A model generated the notes under the pieces. It was not told the DNA's origin, did no database searches, and worked only from the letters and a program-made list of their open reading frames with translations. DNA of 64,000 nt, taken from contig NZ_JAIHLQ010000003.1 of assembly GCF_019733355.1 (NCBI RefSeq), positions 1 to 64,000 of the forward strand, given 5' to 3'. The stretch is from Pseudomonas baetica. Lineage in GTDB: Bacteria; Pseudomonadota; Gammaproteobacteria; Pseudomonadales; Pseudomonadaceae. Positions 33,772-42,500 of the stretch are shown piece after piece (within the stretch, counting starts at the first letter, position 1; every line of letters begins with the position of its first letter). Made by a program: the position numbers and the translations under genes.

Positions 33772-34134
33772 TCATAAACGCCGCTGAAACGCCTGAACGA
33801 TGCGCAATGTCGCGTCGCTGGTTTCCAGGTTCTGTACCGCGTCCAGTGGATGCCAGATGCAATCGGTGATCTCGTTCTGCGGGCGTACCTGGTCAATGTT
33901 CAATACCGATGCCTCGTAGACGTGATGCCGCGTGCTCCCGGTTTGCAGTTCCATCAGGTAAAGCACATCGTCGGCATCCAGTCCGGTTTCTTCCTGCAAT
34001 TCACGCATGGCCGCATCCGCTCGGGTTTCCCCAGGCTCAACCTTGCCGCCGGGCAATGTCCAGCGGCAGCGGGGTTTGCGCACCAGGAGTACGTGTCGAT
34101 CCTGTTCGCAAATAACGGTTGCGCGTACTTTCAT
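33772..34134 (-). CDS. Nudix hydrolase
   Basis: The 120-residue protein is a minimal Nudix fold with an intact box from Gly 29 to Leu 52 ([20 protein letters not shown] then TGL). It should hydrolyse a nucleoside diphosphate linked to another group; the specificity is unknown. Single gene. Confidence 0.9.
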   Translation of the reverse strand: MKVRATVICEQDRHVLLVRKPRCRWTLPGGKVEPGETRADAAMRELQEETGLDADDVLYLMELQTGSTRHHVYEASVLNIDQVRPQNEITDCIWHPLDAVQNLETSDATLRIVQAFQRRL

Positions 34135-34355
34135 TTGTTACCTTTTTGACGGGCTGTCACAAGCATGAAATAAAACTGCAATATTCGAGCCGGGTCCTTG
34201 CTCAAAGGTTCCTTGGGTTTTGGCGCTTTTGGTTGTACGAAAACGGCCAAACCCCTGACAGACAGCATAGCGACACTCGGTCGGCATTTCGGCGCAATCA
34301 GGGTGTAAGGTAAAAGCGTGTAGCTGAACCAACCGTTAGCGGACAGGAGGTGTCC

Positions 34356-34553
34356 ATGAGCATTCCCATGTTGAACAAGATGCACATGAACGGCTATGAC
34401 GTGCTCAGCGTGAACAACGGCCCGTGGCGGGTCTGCACCCAAGGTGACCGGCTTGCGTCGTTTCGCAGCAGGGAAGAAGCGCTGGCGTATGCGGCGGCGC
34501 TCCCCGGTTACAAAAAGCGCTCGACGGGTGCTCAGCGTGAGCGCGTGAGCTGA
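34356..34553 (+). CDS. Small hypothetical protein, DUF2188-like (65 aa)
   Basis: ATG 34356 follows an exact AGGAGG. The 65-residue product contains GYDVLSVNNGPWRVCTQGDR then SFRSREEALAYAAAL, the strand-strand-helix unit seen in DUF2188 proteins. It ends in a basic tail. A terminator lies 23 bases downstream. Function unknown. Confidence 0.75.
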   Translation: MSIPMLNKMHMNGYDVLSVNNGPWRVCTQGDRLASFRSREEALAYAAALPGYKKRSTGAQRERVS

Positions 34554-34576
34554 CTATCTGTAACCTGTAACGAAAG

Positions 34577-34598
34577 AGCCCCGGTTTATGCCGGGGCT
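34577..34598 (+). terminator. Intrinsic terminator
   Basis: AGCCCCGG (34577-34584) pairs with CCGGGGCT (34591-34598) across TTTATG, followed by a T-containing tail. It serves the small gene ending at 34553 and may also act on the opposite strand. Confidence 0.8.
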
Positions 34599-34619
34599 TG
34601 TGTTTGGGGAGTGTCGGCG

Positions 34620-34859
34620 TCAGTGAACCTTGGTACGGCTGATGGCGCGAGCCTTCACTTCCTTGGCATACAGTTGCAGCCGCTCTTCATCGCTCTGTAG
34701 TACCTCACAGGATCTCAGTACGGTCTGAGCATCCGCCTCATTGCCGGACTGGCGCAACTGTTCGGCGATACGTTTGAGGTCGACGGCCGACCATCGCAGA
34801 TCCGAGGCGACACTTTGCAAGTCACGCTGAAGTTCGTGTTCGTATTCATTGAGCCGCAT
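34620..34859 (-). CDS. Small helical hypothetical protein (79 aa)
   Basis: ATG 34859 with GGAG six bases upstream is preferred over the first ATG at 34901. The 79-residue product is one long amphipathic helical run (HELQRDLQSVASDLRWSAVD LKRIAEQLRQ) likely to form a coiled coil. Function unknown. Confidence 0.65.
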   Translation of the reverse strand: MRLNEYEHELQRDLQSVASDLRWSAVDLKRIAEQLRQSGNEADAQTVLRSCEVLQSDEERLQLYAKEVKARAISRTKVH

Positions 34860-35041
34860 GATCATCTCCAGAACATTCTCGGTAGAAAAGACTAGTCGCA
34901 TTTTTCACGGTGTGTGCGCAGTTCGTCTGTCATCGGCTCAAAGGATATGAAAATTGCCCAATCACCATTGAGGGCGCGGGGCCATGATGGATGTGTACTC
35001 CGTTACGCGATACATTCGCTTTTTTTAAGCAGGAAAACATA

Positions 35042-35377
35042 ATGCGGATATGGATCGGGAGTTTGGCGTTGGTCATGTTGGCCGGTTGCTCGTTGCCGGC
35101 TTCATTGGTGCCGGGTGAGCCTAATCTCAGCAAGACCAGTGACAAAGCGCCCAAAGACTATGCTGCGTGTGTATTGCCGTTGTGGCAGCAGGATGTTGCA
35201 AAGGCTTCGCAAACGTCGATTTCCAACGGCTACCGCATTACGGCGCCCAGCATCATCACCGCTGACGAGATTCTCGATATCGTGAAATACAAGGACGGCA
35301 GCCGCGTATCGCTGTATCAGGGGCCGCCGTGGGCCAAGTCCGGTTCGTTGCGCAAATCGGTGCGTGACTGCCTGTAA
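35042..35377 (+). CDS. Small lipoprotein (111 aa)
   Basis: ATG 35042 gives 111 residues with a lipoprotein signal peptide and lipobox LAGC at Cys15. The mature part contains two further Cys (AACVLPLW and the C-terminal RDCL), which could form a disulfide. The segment ITAPSIITADEILDIVKYKD is shared with small Pseudomonas lipoproteins of unknown role. Single gene. Confidence 0.78.
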   Translation: MRIWIGSLALVMLAGCSLPASLVPGEPNLSKTSDKAPKDYAACVLPLWQQDVAKASQTSISNGYRITAPSIITADEILDIVKYKDGSRVSLYQGPPWAKSGSLRKSVRDCL

Positions 35378-35398
35378 CGATATGCTTAAGAAGCACCG

Positions 35399-36283
35399 TC
35401 AGAGCGTATCCACCAACCAGTCCCGAAACGCCTTCAGCGAAGGCAGTGTTTCGTTGCGCGGTGGATAGACCAGGTAATAGCTGCGCCGACTGGTGATGGG
35501 CTCTCCCAGTTGCAGCAACTCGCCATTCAACAACTCTTCCTCGACCAGAATTCGCGGCACCAGGCCTACGCCGATATTCGCGCGTACGGCCTGAATCAAG
35601 TGCGACGTCATTTCAAAGCTCGGCCCGATGCGCATGCTGCGATGCGGCAAGGCGTGATGGCTGAACCATTCCGCCCATGCCTGGGCATTACTGCTGACGT
35701 TGAGCAGCAATTGCCCGGCGATGTGTTGCTCTGCGCCATTGCGCTCGGCAGCAGACCACTGCGCACTGGCAATCACCACCAGTTCTTCTGTGTGCAGGGG
35801 CAGGGCAGTCAGTCCCGGCCATTCACCGCCGCCGACGCAGATGGCGGCATCGATTTCACTGGTATCAAAGTCAATTGCCTCGATGCGTGAGTGCAGGTGT
35901 ACGGTCATGCCCGGGTGCGCGGTGTAGAAGTCCTTGAGGCGCGGCAACAACCATTTCGAGCCAAACGTTGGCAGCGTTGCCAATCGCAAACTGTGGATCC
36001 CGGAACCAAACGCCATGGCTTGCAGGGTCGCGCTGCGGATCTGCCCGAGGGCTTCGGCGAGTTCGCGTTGATACATGCGCCCGACATCGGTCAGGACGAC
36101 TTTGCGACCTTCACGATTGAACAAGCGCATGCCGAGCATCTTCTCCAGAATTTGCACCTGACGGCTGACCGCGCTTTGCGTCAACGACAGCTCATGGGCG
36201 GCGCGGGTGTAGCTTTCATGGCGTGCGGCGGCCTCGAAGGCCAGTAATAACGACATGGAAGGCGTGAGTGTTCGCGGATTCAT
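35399..36283 (-). CDS. LysR-family regulator (GcvA-like)
   Basis: The 294-residue protein begins MNPRTLTPSMSLLLAFEAAA and has a standard LysR winged helix-turn-helix followed by a GcvA-type effector domain (LRLATLPTFGSKWLLPRLKD FYTAHPG). It is divergent from ydiJ with a 159-base gap, so it may regulate that gene; the sequence shows no clear operator. Confidence 0.9.
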   Translation of the reverse strand: MNPRTLTPSMSLLLAFEAAARHESYTRAAHELSLTQSAVSRQVQILEKMLGMRLFNREGRKVVLTDVGRMYQRELAEALGQIRSATLQAMAFGSGIHSLRLATLPTFGSKWLLPRLKDFYTAHPGMTVHLHSRIEAIDFDTSEIDAAICVGGGEWPGLTALPLHTEELVVIASAQWSAAERNGAEQHIAGQLLLNVSSNAQAWAEWFSHHALPHRSMRIGPSFEMTSHLIQAVRANIGVGLVPRILVEEELLNGELLQLGEPITSRRSYYLVYPPRNETLPSLKAFRDWLVDTL

Positions 36284-36442
36284 TCGTAAAAGTCATTGAT
36301 AGCGGGTCGAATTTACGGTTGTCCCAGCGTCCTTCAACAATGAACATGGGCACCATTAGATGGCGGAGCGTGACGCAATCATTCGTTGCGTACAACTGTT
36401 CACCGCCACACGACCCGATTTTGACCTGAGATGCCCTGACCG

Positions 36443-39400
36443 ATGATTGCCCAGCTGTCGCCCGCTACCGCTCTGACCGCCGATTACCAGCAGTTCCTCA
36501 AAGCCCTGAAAATCAGTGGTTTTCGCGGTGAAATCAGCGCCGACTACGCCAGCCGCGTGGTGTTGGCCACCGACAACTCGATCTATCAGCGCCTGCCGCA
36601 AGCGGCGGTGTTTCCCATGGACGCCGAGGATGTGGCGCGGGTTGCACGGTTGATCGCCGAGCCTGCTTATAAACAAGTGGTGATCACACCACGCGGCGGT
36701 GGCACGGGCACCAATGGGCAGTCGCTGACCGATGGCATTGTCGTCGACTTGTCGCGGCACATGAACCGCATTCTGGAGATCAACATTGAGCAGCGCTGGG
36801 TGCGGGTGCAGGCCGGGGTGGTCAAGGATCAGCTCAACGCCGCGCTGAAATCCGCCGGGCTGTTTTTCGCTCCGGAGTTGTCGACCTCCAACCGCGCCAC
36901 CGTCGGCGGCATGATCAACACCGACGCCAGCGGCCAGGGCAGTTGCACCTATGGCAAGACCCGCGACCACGTGCTCGAACTCGACATGATCCTGCGCGGC
37001 GGCGAGCGCCTGCACGGTCTGCCGCTTGAGGAAAGCGAGTTGACAGCGCTGTGTGCTCGGCAAGACCGGGTCGGCGAAGTCTATCGCTGCGCCCGGCAGA
37101 TCATTGATGAGCAGGGCGCACTGATCAAAGAGCGCTTCCCCGATCTCAACCGCTGCCTGACCGGTTACGACCTTGCGCATCTGCGTGAAGCCGATCACCG
37201 TTTCAACCTCAACAGCGTGCTGTGCGGCGCTGAAGGTTCGTTGGGGTTTGTGGTCGAGGCGAAGTTGAATGTGCTGCCGATCCCCAAGCACACGATGTTG
37301 GTGAACATTCGTTACGCAGGCTTCATGGACGCGCTTCGCGATGCCCAGGCCTTGATGGCGCTCAAGCCGCTGTCGATCGAAACCGTGGACTCCAAAGTCC
37401 TGCTGCTGGCGATGCAGGACATCGTCTGGCACGGCGTCGCCGAGTATTTCCCGGAAAGTGCCGAGCGGCCGACCTTGGGGATCAACCTTGTGGAGTTCTG
37501 TGGTGATGATCCCGAGGACTTGCAGCGCAGGGTCGAGACCTTCATCGAACACTTGATCAGCGATCAAACCGTGGAGCGGCTGGGCCACACGCTGGCCGTC
37601 GGGCAGGCCGCAGTGAGCAAGGTTTACGGCATGCGCAAACGGGCGGTCGGTCTGCTCGGCAACGTCGCCGGTGAAGCGCGGCCGCAGCCGTTTGTCGAAG
37701 ACACCGCTGTGCCGCCGCAGCACTTGGCCGAGTACATCGCCGAGCTGCGCGACTTGCTCGACAGCCATGGCTTGCAGTACGGCATGTTTGGCCACGTCGA
37801 TGCGGGTGTGCTGCACGTACGGCCGATTCTCGACATGAAAGATCCGCAGCAAGCGGCGCTGGTGCGTCCGGTGTCCGACGGCGTTGCCGCGTTGACTCAA
37901 CGCTACGGCGGTCTGCTGTGGGGCGAGCACGGCAAAGGCCTGCGTTCGGAATACGCACCGGCGTTTTTCGGTGAGCTGTATCCGGCGCTGCAAGCGCTGA
38001 AGGCGGCGTTTGACCCGTTCAACCAATTCAACCCGGGCAAGATCGCCACCGCCGCCCATACCGATGCGACGTTGCTGAAAATCGATGAAGTGACCTTGCG
38101 CGGCGAACTGGATCGGCAGATCGACGAAAAAGTCTGGCAGAGCTACGGCGCGGCCATGCACTGCAACGGCAACGGTGCCTGCTATAACTTCGACCCGGAC
38201 GATGCGATGTGCCCGTCGTGGAAAGCCACCCGCGAACGTTCGCAGTCGCCCAAGGGCCGGGCTTCGCTGATTCGCGAATGGCTGCGGTTGCAGGGCGAGG
38301 CGGGGGTGGATGTGTTGTCGGATGCCATTCGCCGCCCGGCGTTTTTCTCATCGCTGTGGCAGCGCTGGCGCAACAGCCGTGCGCAGTCCGAAGACTTCTC
38401 TCACGAAGTCTACGACGCGATGGCCGGTTGCCTGGCGTGCAAGTCCTGCGCGGGACAATGCCCGGTCAAGGTCAACGTGCCGGAGTTCCGTTCGCGGTTT
38501 CTTGAGCTCTATCACAGCCGTTATCTGCGTCCGGCACGGGATTATCTGATTGCCTCGCTGGAATACAGCATCCCGTACATGGCGCGGATCCCGGCGCTGT
38601 ACAACGGTTTGATGGGCGCCTCGTTTATTCGCAGCCTGCTCGAACGCTTGGGGGGCATGGTCGATGTGCCGTTGCTCAGCCGCTTTGATTTTCACGCAGC
38701 CATGCGCCGCTGGCAGGTGCAACCGGCGACGGTGGCGACCTTGTCTGCACTGACTGCGGCGCAACGTGAGCGCAGCGTGGTGCTGGTGCAGGACGCCTTC
38801 ACCCGTTACTTCGAAGCACCGCTGCTGGCAGACCTGATCGAACTGATTTCGCGTCTGGGTTATCAGGTTTATCTGGCGCCGTTCAGCGCCAACGGCAAAC
38901 CCCTGCATGTTCAGGGTTTCCTGTCGGCGTTTAACCGAGCGGCGCTGCGCAATGCCCGGCAACTGCGTGAACTGGCGGATGTCGGTGTACCGCTGCTGGG
39001 GCTGGACCCGGCGATGACCTTGGTGTATCGCCAGGAATACTTGAAAGTGCCCGGCATGGAGCAATGCCCGGAAGTGGCGCTGGTGCAGGAGTGGTTGCTC
39101 AAGGTGATGCCGGAACAGGTTCGTCAGGGCAATGCCGAGACGTTCCGTTTGCTGGCCCATTGCACGGAAAAAACCAACGCCCCGGCCGCCACTCGGCAGT
39201 GGGAACAAGTGTTCGAGCGCGTGGGATTGAAACTGGCGACTCAGGCCACCGGTTGCTGCGGGATGTCCGGCACCTATGGCCACGAGGCGCGTAACCGTGA
39301 AACGTCGGCGGTGATCTACGAGCAATCGTGGGCGCGGCAGGTTGATGCGCCGGTGGAGCAGAGCGAGGCGCTGGCCACCGGTTATTCGTGCCGCAGCCAG

Positions 39401-39469
39401 GTCAAGCGCCAGTCGGATCAGGCGCTGCGCCATCCGTTGCAGGTGCTGCTGGCGGTTCTGCGTCGCTGA
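36443..39469 (+). CDS. ydiJ: YdiJ-type FAD and Fe-S dehydrogenase (D-2-hydroxyglutarate dehydrogenase family)
   Basis: The 1008-residue protein joins an N-terminal FAD_binding_4 domain (PRGGGTGTNGQSLTDGIVVD near 85-104; VGGMINTDASGQGSCTYGKT near 154-173) and a substrate cap domain to a C-terminal Fe-S part. The latter has CLACKSCAGQCPVKVN (near 665-680) and two CCG/GYSCRSQ-type Cys motifs near 935-990. This is the architecture of YdiJ, shown in E. coli to oxidise D-2-hydroxyglutarate with electrons passed to the respiratory chain. The C-terminal 22 codons overlap the convergent pqiA gene. Divergent LysR upstream. Confidence 0.92.
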   Translation: MIAQLSPATALTADYQQFLKALKISGFRGEISADYASRVVLATDNSIYQRLPQAAVFPMDAEDVARVARLIAEPAYKQVVITPRGGGTGTNGQSLTDGIVVDLSRHMNRILEINIEQRWVRVQAGVVKDQLNAALKSAGLFFAPELSTSNRATVGGMINTDASGQGSCTYGKTRDHVLELDMILRGGERLHGLPLEESELTALCARQDRVGEVYRCARQIIDEQGALIKERFPDLNRCLTGYDLAHLREADHRFNLNSVLCGAEGSLGFVVEAKLNVLPIPKHTMLVNIRYAGFMDALRDAQALMALKPLSIETVDSKVLLLAMQDIVWHGVAEYFPESAERPTLGINLVEFCGDDPEDLQRRVETFIEHLISDQTVERLGHTLAVGQAAVSKVYGMRKRAVGLLGNVAGEARPQPFVEDTAVPPQHLAEYIAELRDLLDSHGLQYGMFGHVDAGVLHVRPILDMKDPQQAALVRPVSDGVAALTQRYGGLLWGEHGKGLRSEYAPAFFGELYPALQALKAAFDPFNQFNPGKIATAAHTDATLLKIDEVTLRGELDRQIDEKVWQSYGAAMHCNGNGACYNFDPDDAMCPSWKATRERSQSPKGRASLIREWLRLQGEAGVDVLSDAIRRPAFFSSLWQRWRNSRAQSEDFSHEVYDAMAGCLACKSCAGQCPVKVNVPEFRSRFLELYHSRYLRPARDYLIASLEYSIPYMARIPALYNGLMGASFIRSLLERLGGMVDVPLLSRFDFHAAMRRWQVQPATVATLSALTAAQRERSVVLVQDAFTRYFEAPLLADLIELISRLGYQVYLAPFSANGKPLHVQGFLSAFNRAALRNARQLRELADVGVPLLGLDPAMTLVYRQEYLKVPGMEQCPEVALVQEWLLKVMPEQVRQGNAETFRLLAHCTEKTNAPAATRQWEQVFERVGLKLATQATGCCGMSGTYGHEARNRETSAVIYEQSWARQVDAPVEQSEALATGYSCRSQVKRQSDQALRHPLQVLLAVLRR

Positions 39470-40091
39470 GCAGTTCGTTGTCCGGGGCGTTGTCCCAGAT
39501 CATTCGAGGGTCGAAACTCATCGCCGAGAGCATGGTGAACACCACCACCATGCCGAAAAACAGGATGCCCGGTCGCGGCTCGATATCGCCCAGCGCCTGG
39601 AATTTCACCAGCGCCGCGACCAACGCCACCACCAGCACGTCGAGCATCGACCAGTAGCCGATCAGCTCGACGAAGCGGAACAGTTTCGAGCGTTCGCGAC
39701 GCGCCCAACCACTGTCGCGCTGCACGGTGATCAGCAGCAGCGACAGGGCGCCGAACTTGATGCCCGGCACCGCGATGCTGGCGATGAAAATGATCAGGGC
39801 AATATCCCACGCACCACCTTCCCAGAACTCCAGTACGCCACTCATGATCGTGCTGTCGGTGCCGTTGCCGAGCATGACGGTGTTCATCACTGGCAGCAGA
39901 TTGGCCGGCACATAAAACGCCAGCGCTGCAAACAGATAGGCCCAGGTGCGGGCCAGTGAATGGGTCTTGCGCCGGTGCAACGGTGCGTCACAGCGCGGGC
40001 ACTCATGGGGCTCGTCGCTCATGTCACAGGCCAGCCCACAGCTGTGACACAGACAGAGATTGAGTTCGCTGGCCGTCGCTGGTCGTTTCAT
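39402..40091 (-). CDS. pqiA: Paraquat-inducible protein A, second half-size copy
   Basis: ATG 40091 overlaps the stop of the upstream gene (ATGA). The 229-residue product has an N-terminal zinc ribbon (CHSCGLACDMSD ... CPRCDAPL) and four membrane helices of the PqiA/YebS family, including PANLLPVMNTVMLGNG and DVLVVALVAALVKF. Together with the preceding gene it makes up the two halves of a full PqiA. Its last 68 bases overlap the convergent ydiJ end. Confidence 0.88.
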   Translation of the reverse strand: MKRPATASELNLCLCHSCGLACDMSDEPHECPRCDAPLHRRKTHSLARTWAYLFAALAFYVPANLLPVMNTVMLGNGTDSTIMSGVLEFWEGGAWDIALIIFIASIAVPGIKFGALSLLLITVQRDSGWARRERSKLFRFVELIGYWSMLDVLVVALVAALVKFQALGDIEPRPGILFFGMVVVFTMLSAMSFDPRMIWDNAPDNELLSDAEPPAAPATDGAAPDPTGA

Positions 40092-40684
40092 GGAATGTCC
40101 CACAGATCACGAATGTCGCGGCCGGCGATGCGGATCATCATCAGGCTCAATACGGCAAGGGCAAACAGACCGATGCCCGGCAACACATCAAGCAGCCCCG
40201 CGAGTTTGAACACCGCCACCATCGCCCCCAGCAGGCAGACTTCGAGCATGCTCCAGGGGCGCAACGTTTCCAGCCAGCGCATACAGACCTTGAAGCCCGG
40301 CGCACGGCGTGAAGAGAGGGCGAAGCTGAGCACCCAGATCAACAGCACCAATTGAAAGGCCGGAGCGATGATGATCGAAATCGCCGCGACCATCGCCATG
40401 AACGTGATGGGCCCCTGACTGAGCGCCAGCACCGAATCCCACAGCGTCGCACTGTTTTTCAGGCCCTTCATGCTGATGCTCATCACCGGGTAGAAATTGG
40501 CGAACAACCACAGCATGGCTGCGGTAAAACTCAGGGCCAGCCGTTGTTCGACGGTCAGGCCGTTGTAACGCTGCAACACGCCACCGCAGCGCGTGCACAG
40601 GGTTTTCTGATGCTGGGTGAGCACGACTTTTTCGTACACACAGTCGCAGTGCTCACAGATGATCAGGTGTTCGGTGTGGGCCAT
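40088..40684 (-). CDS. pqiA: Paraquat-inducible protein A, first half-size copy
   Basis: The start is taken at ATG 40684 (MAHTEHLIICEHCDCVYEKV); 40708 is an alternative. The 198-residue protein has two CxxC pairs (CEHC, CTRC) and four helices including ANFYPVMSISMKGLKNSATL and LEVCLLGAMVAVFKLAGLLD. PqiA proteins act with MCE-domain PqiB in lipid transport across the envelope. No pqiB or pqiC gene follows, since the operon runs into ydiJ. Confidence 0.88.
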   Translation of the reverse strand: MAHTEHLIICEHCDCVYEKVVLTQHQKTLCTRCGGVLQRYNGLTVEQRLALSFTAAMLWLFANFYPVMSISMKGLKNSATLWDSVLALSQGPITFMAMVAAISIIIAPAFQLVLLIWVLSFALSSRRAPGFKVCMRWLETLRPWSMLEVCLLGAMVAVFKLAGLLDVLPGIGLFALAVLSLMMIRIAGRDIRDLWDIP

Positions 40685-40784
40685 GGGCAGCACTCGACGG
40701 CAGGGCACAAGACCTGATCACTATAGACCCCGCCAGCGCCATGGGCAGGGAGGGGCGAATGATTTGTGATCCAGCCACAAATCC

Positions 40785-40810
40785 AGTGTGGGGCTTGCTC
40801 GCGAAGGCGA
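40785..40810. repeat. Solitary REP half-element
   Basis: A single copy (gtgtggggcttgctcgcgaa) without an inverted partner lies between the pqiA pair and the thioredoxin-like gene. Confidence 0.6.
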
Positions 40811-40814
40811 TGTA

Positions 40815-41249
40815 TCAGGCGCCGCGCATCTGCCGGCGCGCACCGGTGATGGTGCAGAGATGACGCAACGTACGACGAAGCCAGATCAGGTCGTGCCGTG
40901 ATTTTTGCTGCACCGCTGGTGCCTTGGTGTTGCCAATGTGCTGGGCAAAGTCCGCCGCGAGTGTTTCTTCTGTGCCAATCCCTTTGAGTTGCTTCACAAG
41001 CCTGCCGTTCTTGTAGAACAGCACCGTCGGCGTTCCCGTGACCAGCGGATGGCGCGGCGACTCACGGGTGTTGAGCATGTAGATATTGGCGCGATGGCGA
41101 TACGGCTCGGCAGTCTGACGAAAAATTGGTCCGGCCCATTCGCAGGCGGAGCAGTGTTCGTTGGCGAAGTACAGGATGACCGGCCGCCAGGTTTTCAGGG
41201 CTTTGCGGTAAATGGCAGGTAAATCCGGACGATGAGTTGCCGCGTGCAT
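40815..41249 (-). CDS. Thioredoxin-family protein
   Basis: ATG 41249 behind AACAAGGAGG gives 144 residues. The thioredoxin fold includes an active-site CSAC (in FANEHCSACEWAGP) rather than CGPC, and the cis-Pro loop VTGTPTVLFYKNGRLVKQL. The C-terminal 35 residues are basic (RHDLIWLRRTLRHLCTITGA) and not part of the fold. No signal peptide, so it is cytosolic. Substrates unknown. Confidence 0.85.
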   Translation of the reverse strand: MHAATHRPDLPAIYRKALKTWRPVILYFANEHCSACEWAGPIFRQTAEPYRHRANIYMLNTRESPRHPLVTGTPTVLFYKNGRLVKQLKGIGTEETLAADFAQHIGNTKAPAVQQKSRHDLIWLRRTLRHLCTITGARRQMRGA

Positions 41250-41599
41250 GGAAACCTCCTTGTTCAACGAGTGAGCGCGACTGCAACGGTAACCCCCTCT
41301 GTGCCCTCTCATCTACTGTCAGAGTTGACAGGTAGGCATCACTAAAGCAGTGCGCTCGCTTGATCACAGTGCACCCGAATGTTGCCCGAGTACCCGCCCA
41401 TGTGTGGCCCTCGGTAGCGTTGGGCAGTGGCACCTCACGTAGCGCCTAATGCCGCACATCATGCATCCCTTTGATTCTTCGAGCATTTCAATCCATTGCA
41501 GATTCCTCGCGATTCCTGTGGCACACTTTCTGCTGTCTATTCCGTAGTAACAAACCAAGTTCCGTTGTAGCGGAATAAACAGACTCAGGAGTGCTTGCC
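41250..41599. other. 350-base regulatory region upstream of the ABC/deaminase locus
   Basis: No gene is supported. The right third is AT-rich and contains the repeated TTCCG elements described separately, immediately upstream of the binding-protein gene. The left part has no recognisable element. Confidence 0.5.
41540..41575 (+). promoter_or_regulatory. Candidate IclR-type operator
   Basis: TTCCG-ttgtag-CGGAA is an inverted repeat at 41560-41575, with an additional half site TTCCGTAGTAAC at 41540-41551, a copy of the left half 20 bases away. IclR proteins often bind such short-spaced palindromes, sometimes in tandem. An IclR regulator is encoded within the same locus. The site ends 11 bases before the AGGAG of the binding-protein gene, so it may overlap the transcription start. 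Confidence 0.55.
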
Positions 41600-42448
41600 A
41601 TGCATCGCCGACCTTCCTTGTTCAAAGCGTGTGTTTTTGTTCTTGCCGCTTCTTCAACTGTCATGGGCCTGGCTCAGGCAGCCGACAATAAACTCGGCAG
41701 TGTGCTGGCCCGCGGGAAACTGATTGTGGGCACCGGCAGCACCAATGCGCCGTGGCACTTTCAGGGGGCGGACGGCAAGTTGCAGGGCTTTGACATCGAC
41801 ATCGCCAGGATCGTGGCCAAAGGGCTGTTCAACGATCCGAGCAAAGTCGAGTTCGTGGTGCAGTCGTCCGATGCGCGGATCCCCAATCTACTTACCGACA
41901 AAGTCGATATGAGTTGCCAGTTCATCACCGTGACAGCCAGCCGCGCCCAGCAAGTCGCTTTCACCCTGCCGTATTACCGCGAAGGTGTTGGCTTGCTGCT
42001 GCCGAACAACAGCAAGTACAAGGAAATCGAAGACCTGCAAGCTGCCGGCGACAGCGTGACGGTCGCGGTGCTGCAAAACGTATACGCCGAAGAACTGGTG
42101 CATCAGGCATTGCCCAAAGCCAAGGTCGATCAGTACGACAGCGTCGATCTGATGTATCAGGCCGTGAACTCCGGCCGCGCCGATGCCGCCGCCACCGACC
42201 AGTCCTCGGTCAAATACCTGATGGTGCAGAACCCTGGCCGCTATCGCAGCCCGAGCTATGCCTGGAGCCCGCAGACCTACGCGTGCGCCGTCAAACGTGG
42301 CGATCAGGATTGGTTGAACTTCGTCAACACGGCGTTGCATGAAGCCATGACCGGCGTTGAATTCCCGACTTACGCGGCGTCGTTCAAGCAATGGTTCGGT
42401 GTTGATCTGCCATCACCCGCCATCGGTTTCCCTGTCGAATTCAAATGA
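41600..42448 (+). CDS. Amino-acid-type ABC transporter substrate-binding protein
   Basis: ATG 41600 follows CAGGAG at the right distance; a GTG at 41591 is the alternative. The 282-residue product has a signal peptide (cleavage after LAQA) and a family-3 solute-binding fold: VGTGSTNAPWHFQGADGKLQ, GFDIDIARIVAKGLF, DMSCQFITVTASRAQQVAF. It should bind a polar amino acid or related compound in the periplasm and deliver it to the permeases encoded next. The downstream RidA, deaminase and KDG kinase suggest a 2-amino sugar acid as ligand; this is inference. Confidence 0.9.
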   Translation: MHRRPSLFKACVFVLAASSTVMGLAQAADNKLGSVLARGKLIVGTGSTNAPWHFQGADGKLQGFDIDIARIVAKGLFNDPSKVEFVVQSSDARIPNLLTDKVDMSCQFITVTASRAQQVAFTLPYYREGVGLLLPNNSKYKEIEDLQAAGDSVTVAVLQNVYAEELVHQALPKAKVDQYDSVDLMYQAVNSGRADAAATDQSSVKYLMVQNPGRYRSPSYAWSPQTYACAVKRGDQDWLNFVNTALHEAMTGVEFPTYAASFKQWFGVDLPSPAIGFPVEFK

Positions 42449-42457
42449 TCCCGTGAG

Positions 42458-42484
42458 AGTGGGGCGCCCATAACGCGCCCCGCT
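42458..42484 (+). promoter_or_regulatory. Intercistronic hairpin after the binding-protein gene
   Basis: GGGGCGC (42461-42467) pairs with GCGCCCC (42475-42481), extendable to about ten pairs, and no T run follows. Such stems between binding-protein and permease genes usually protect the upstream mRNA and allow higher expression of the binding protein. Confidence 0.6.
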
Positions 42485-42500
42485 CAAGGTACTGCTGACC

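Noticed and set aside
36356-38161. Long minus-strand frame (601 codons) opposite ydiJ
   Set aside because: It is a high-GC shadow of the ydiJ reading frame; composition and lack of signals argue against a gene.
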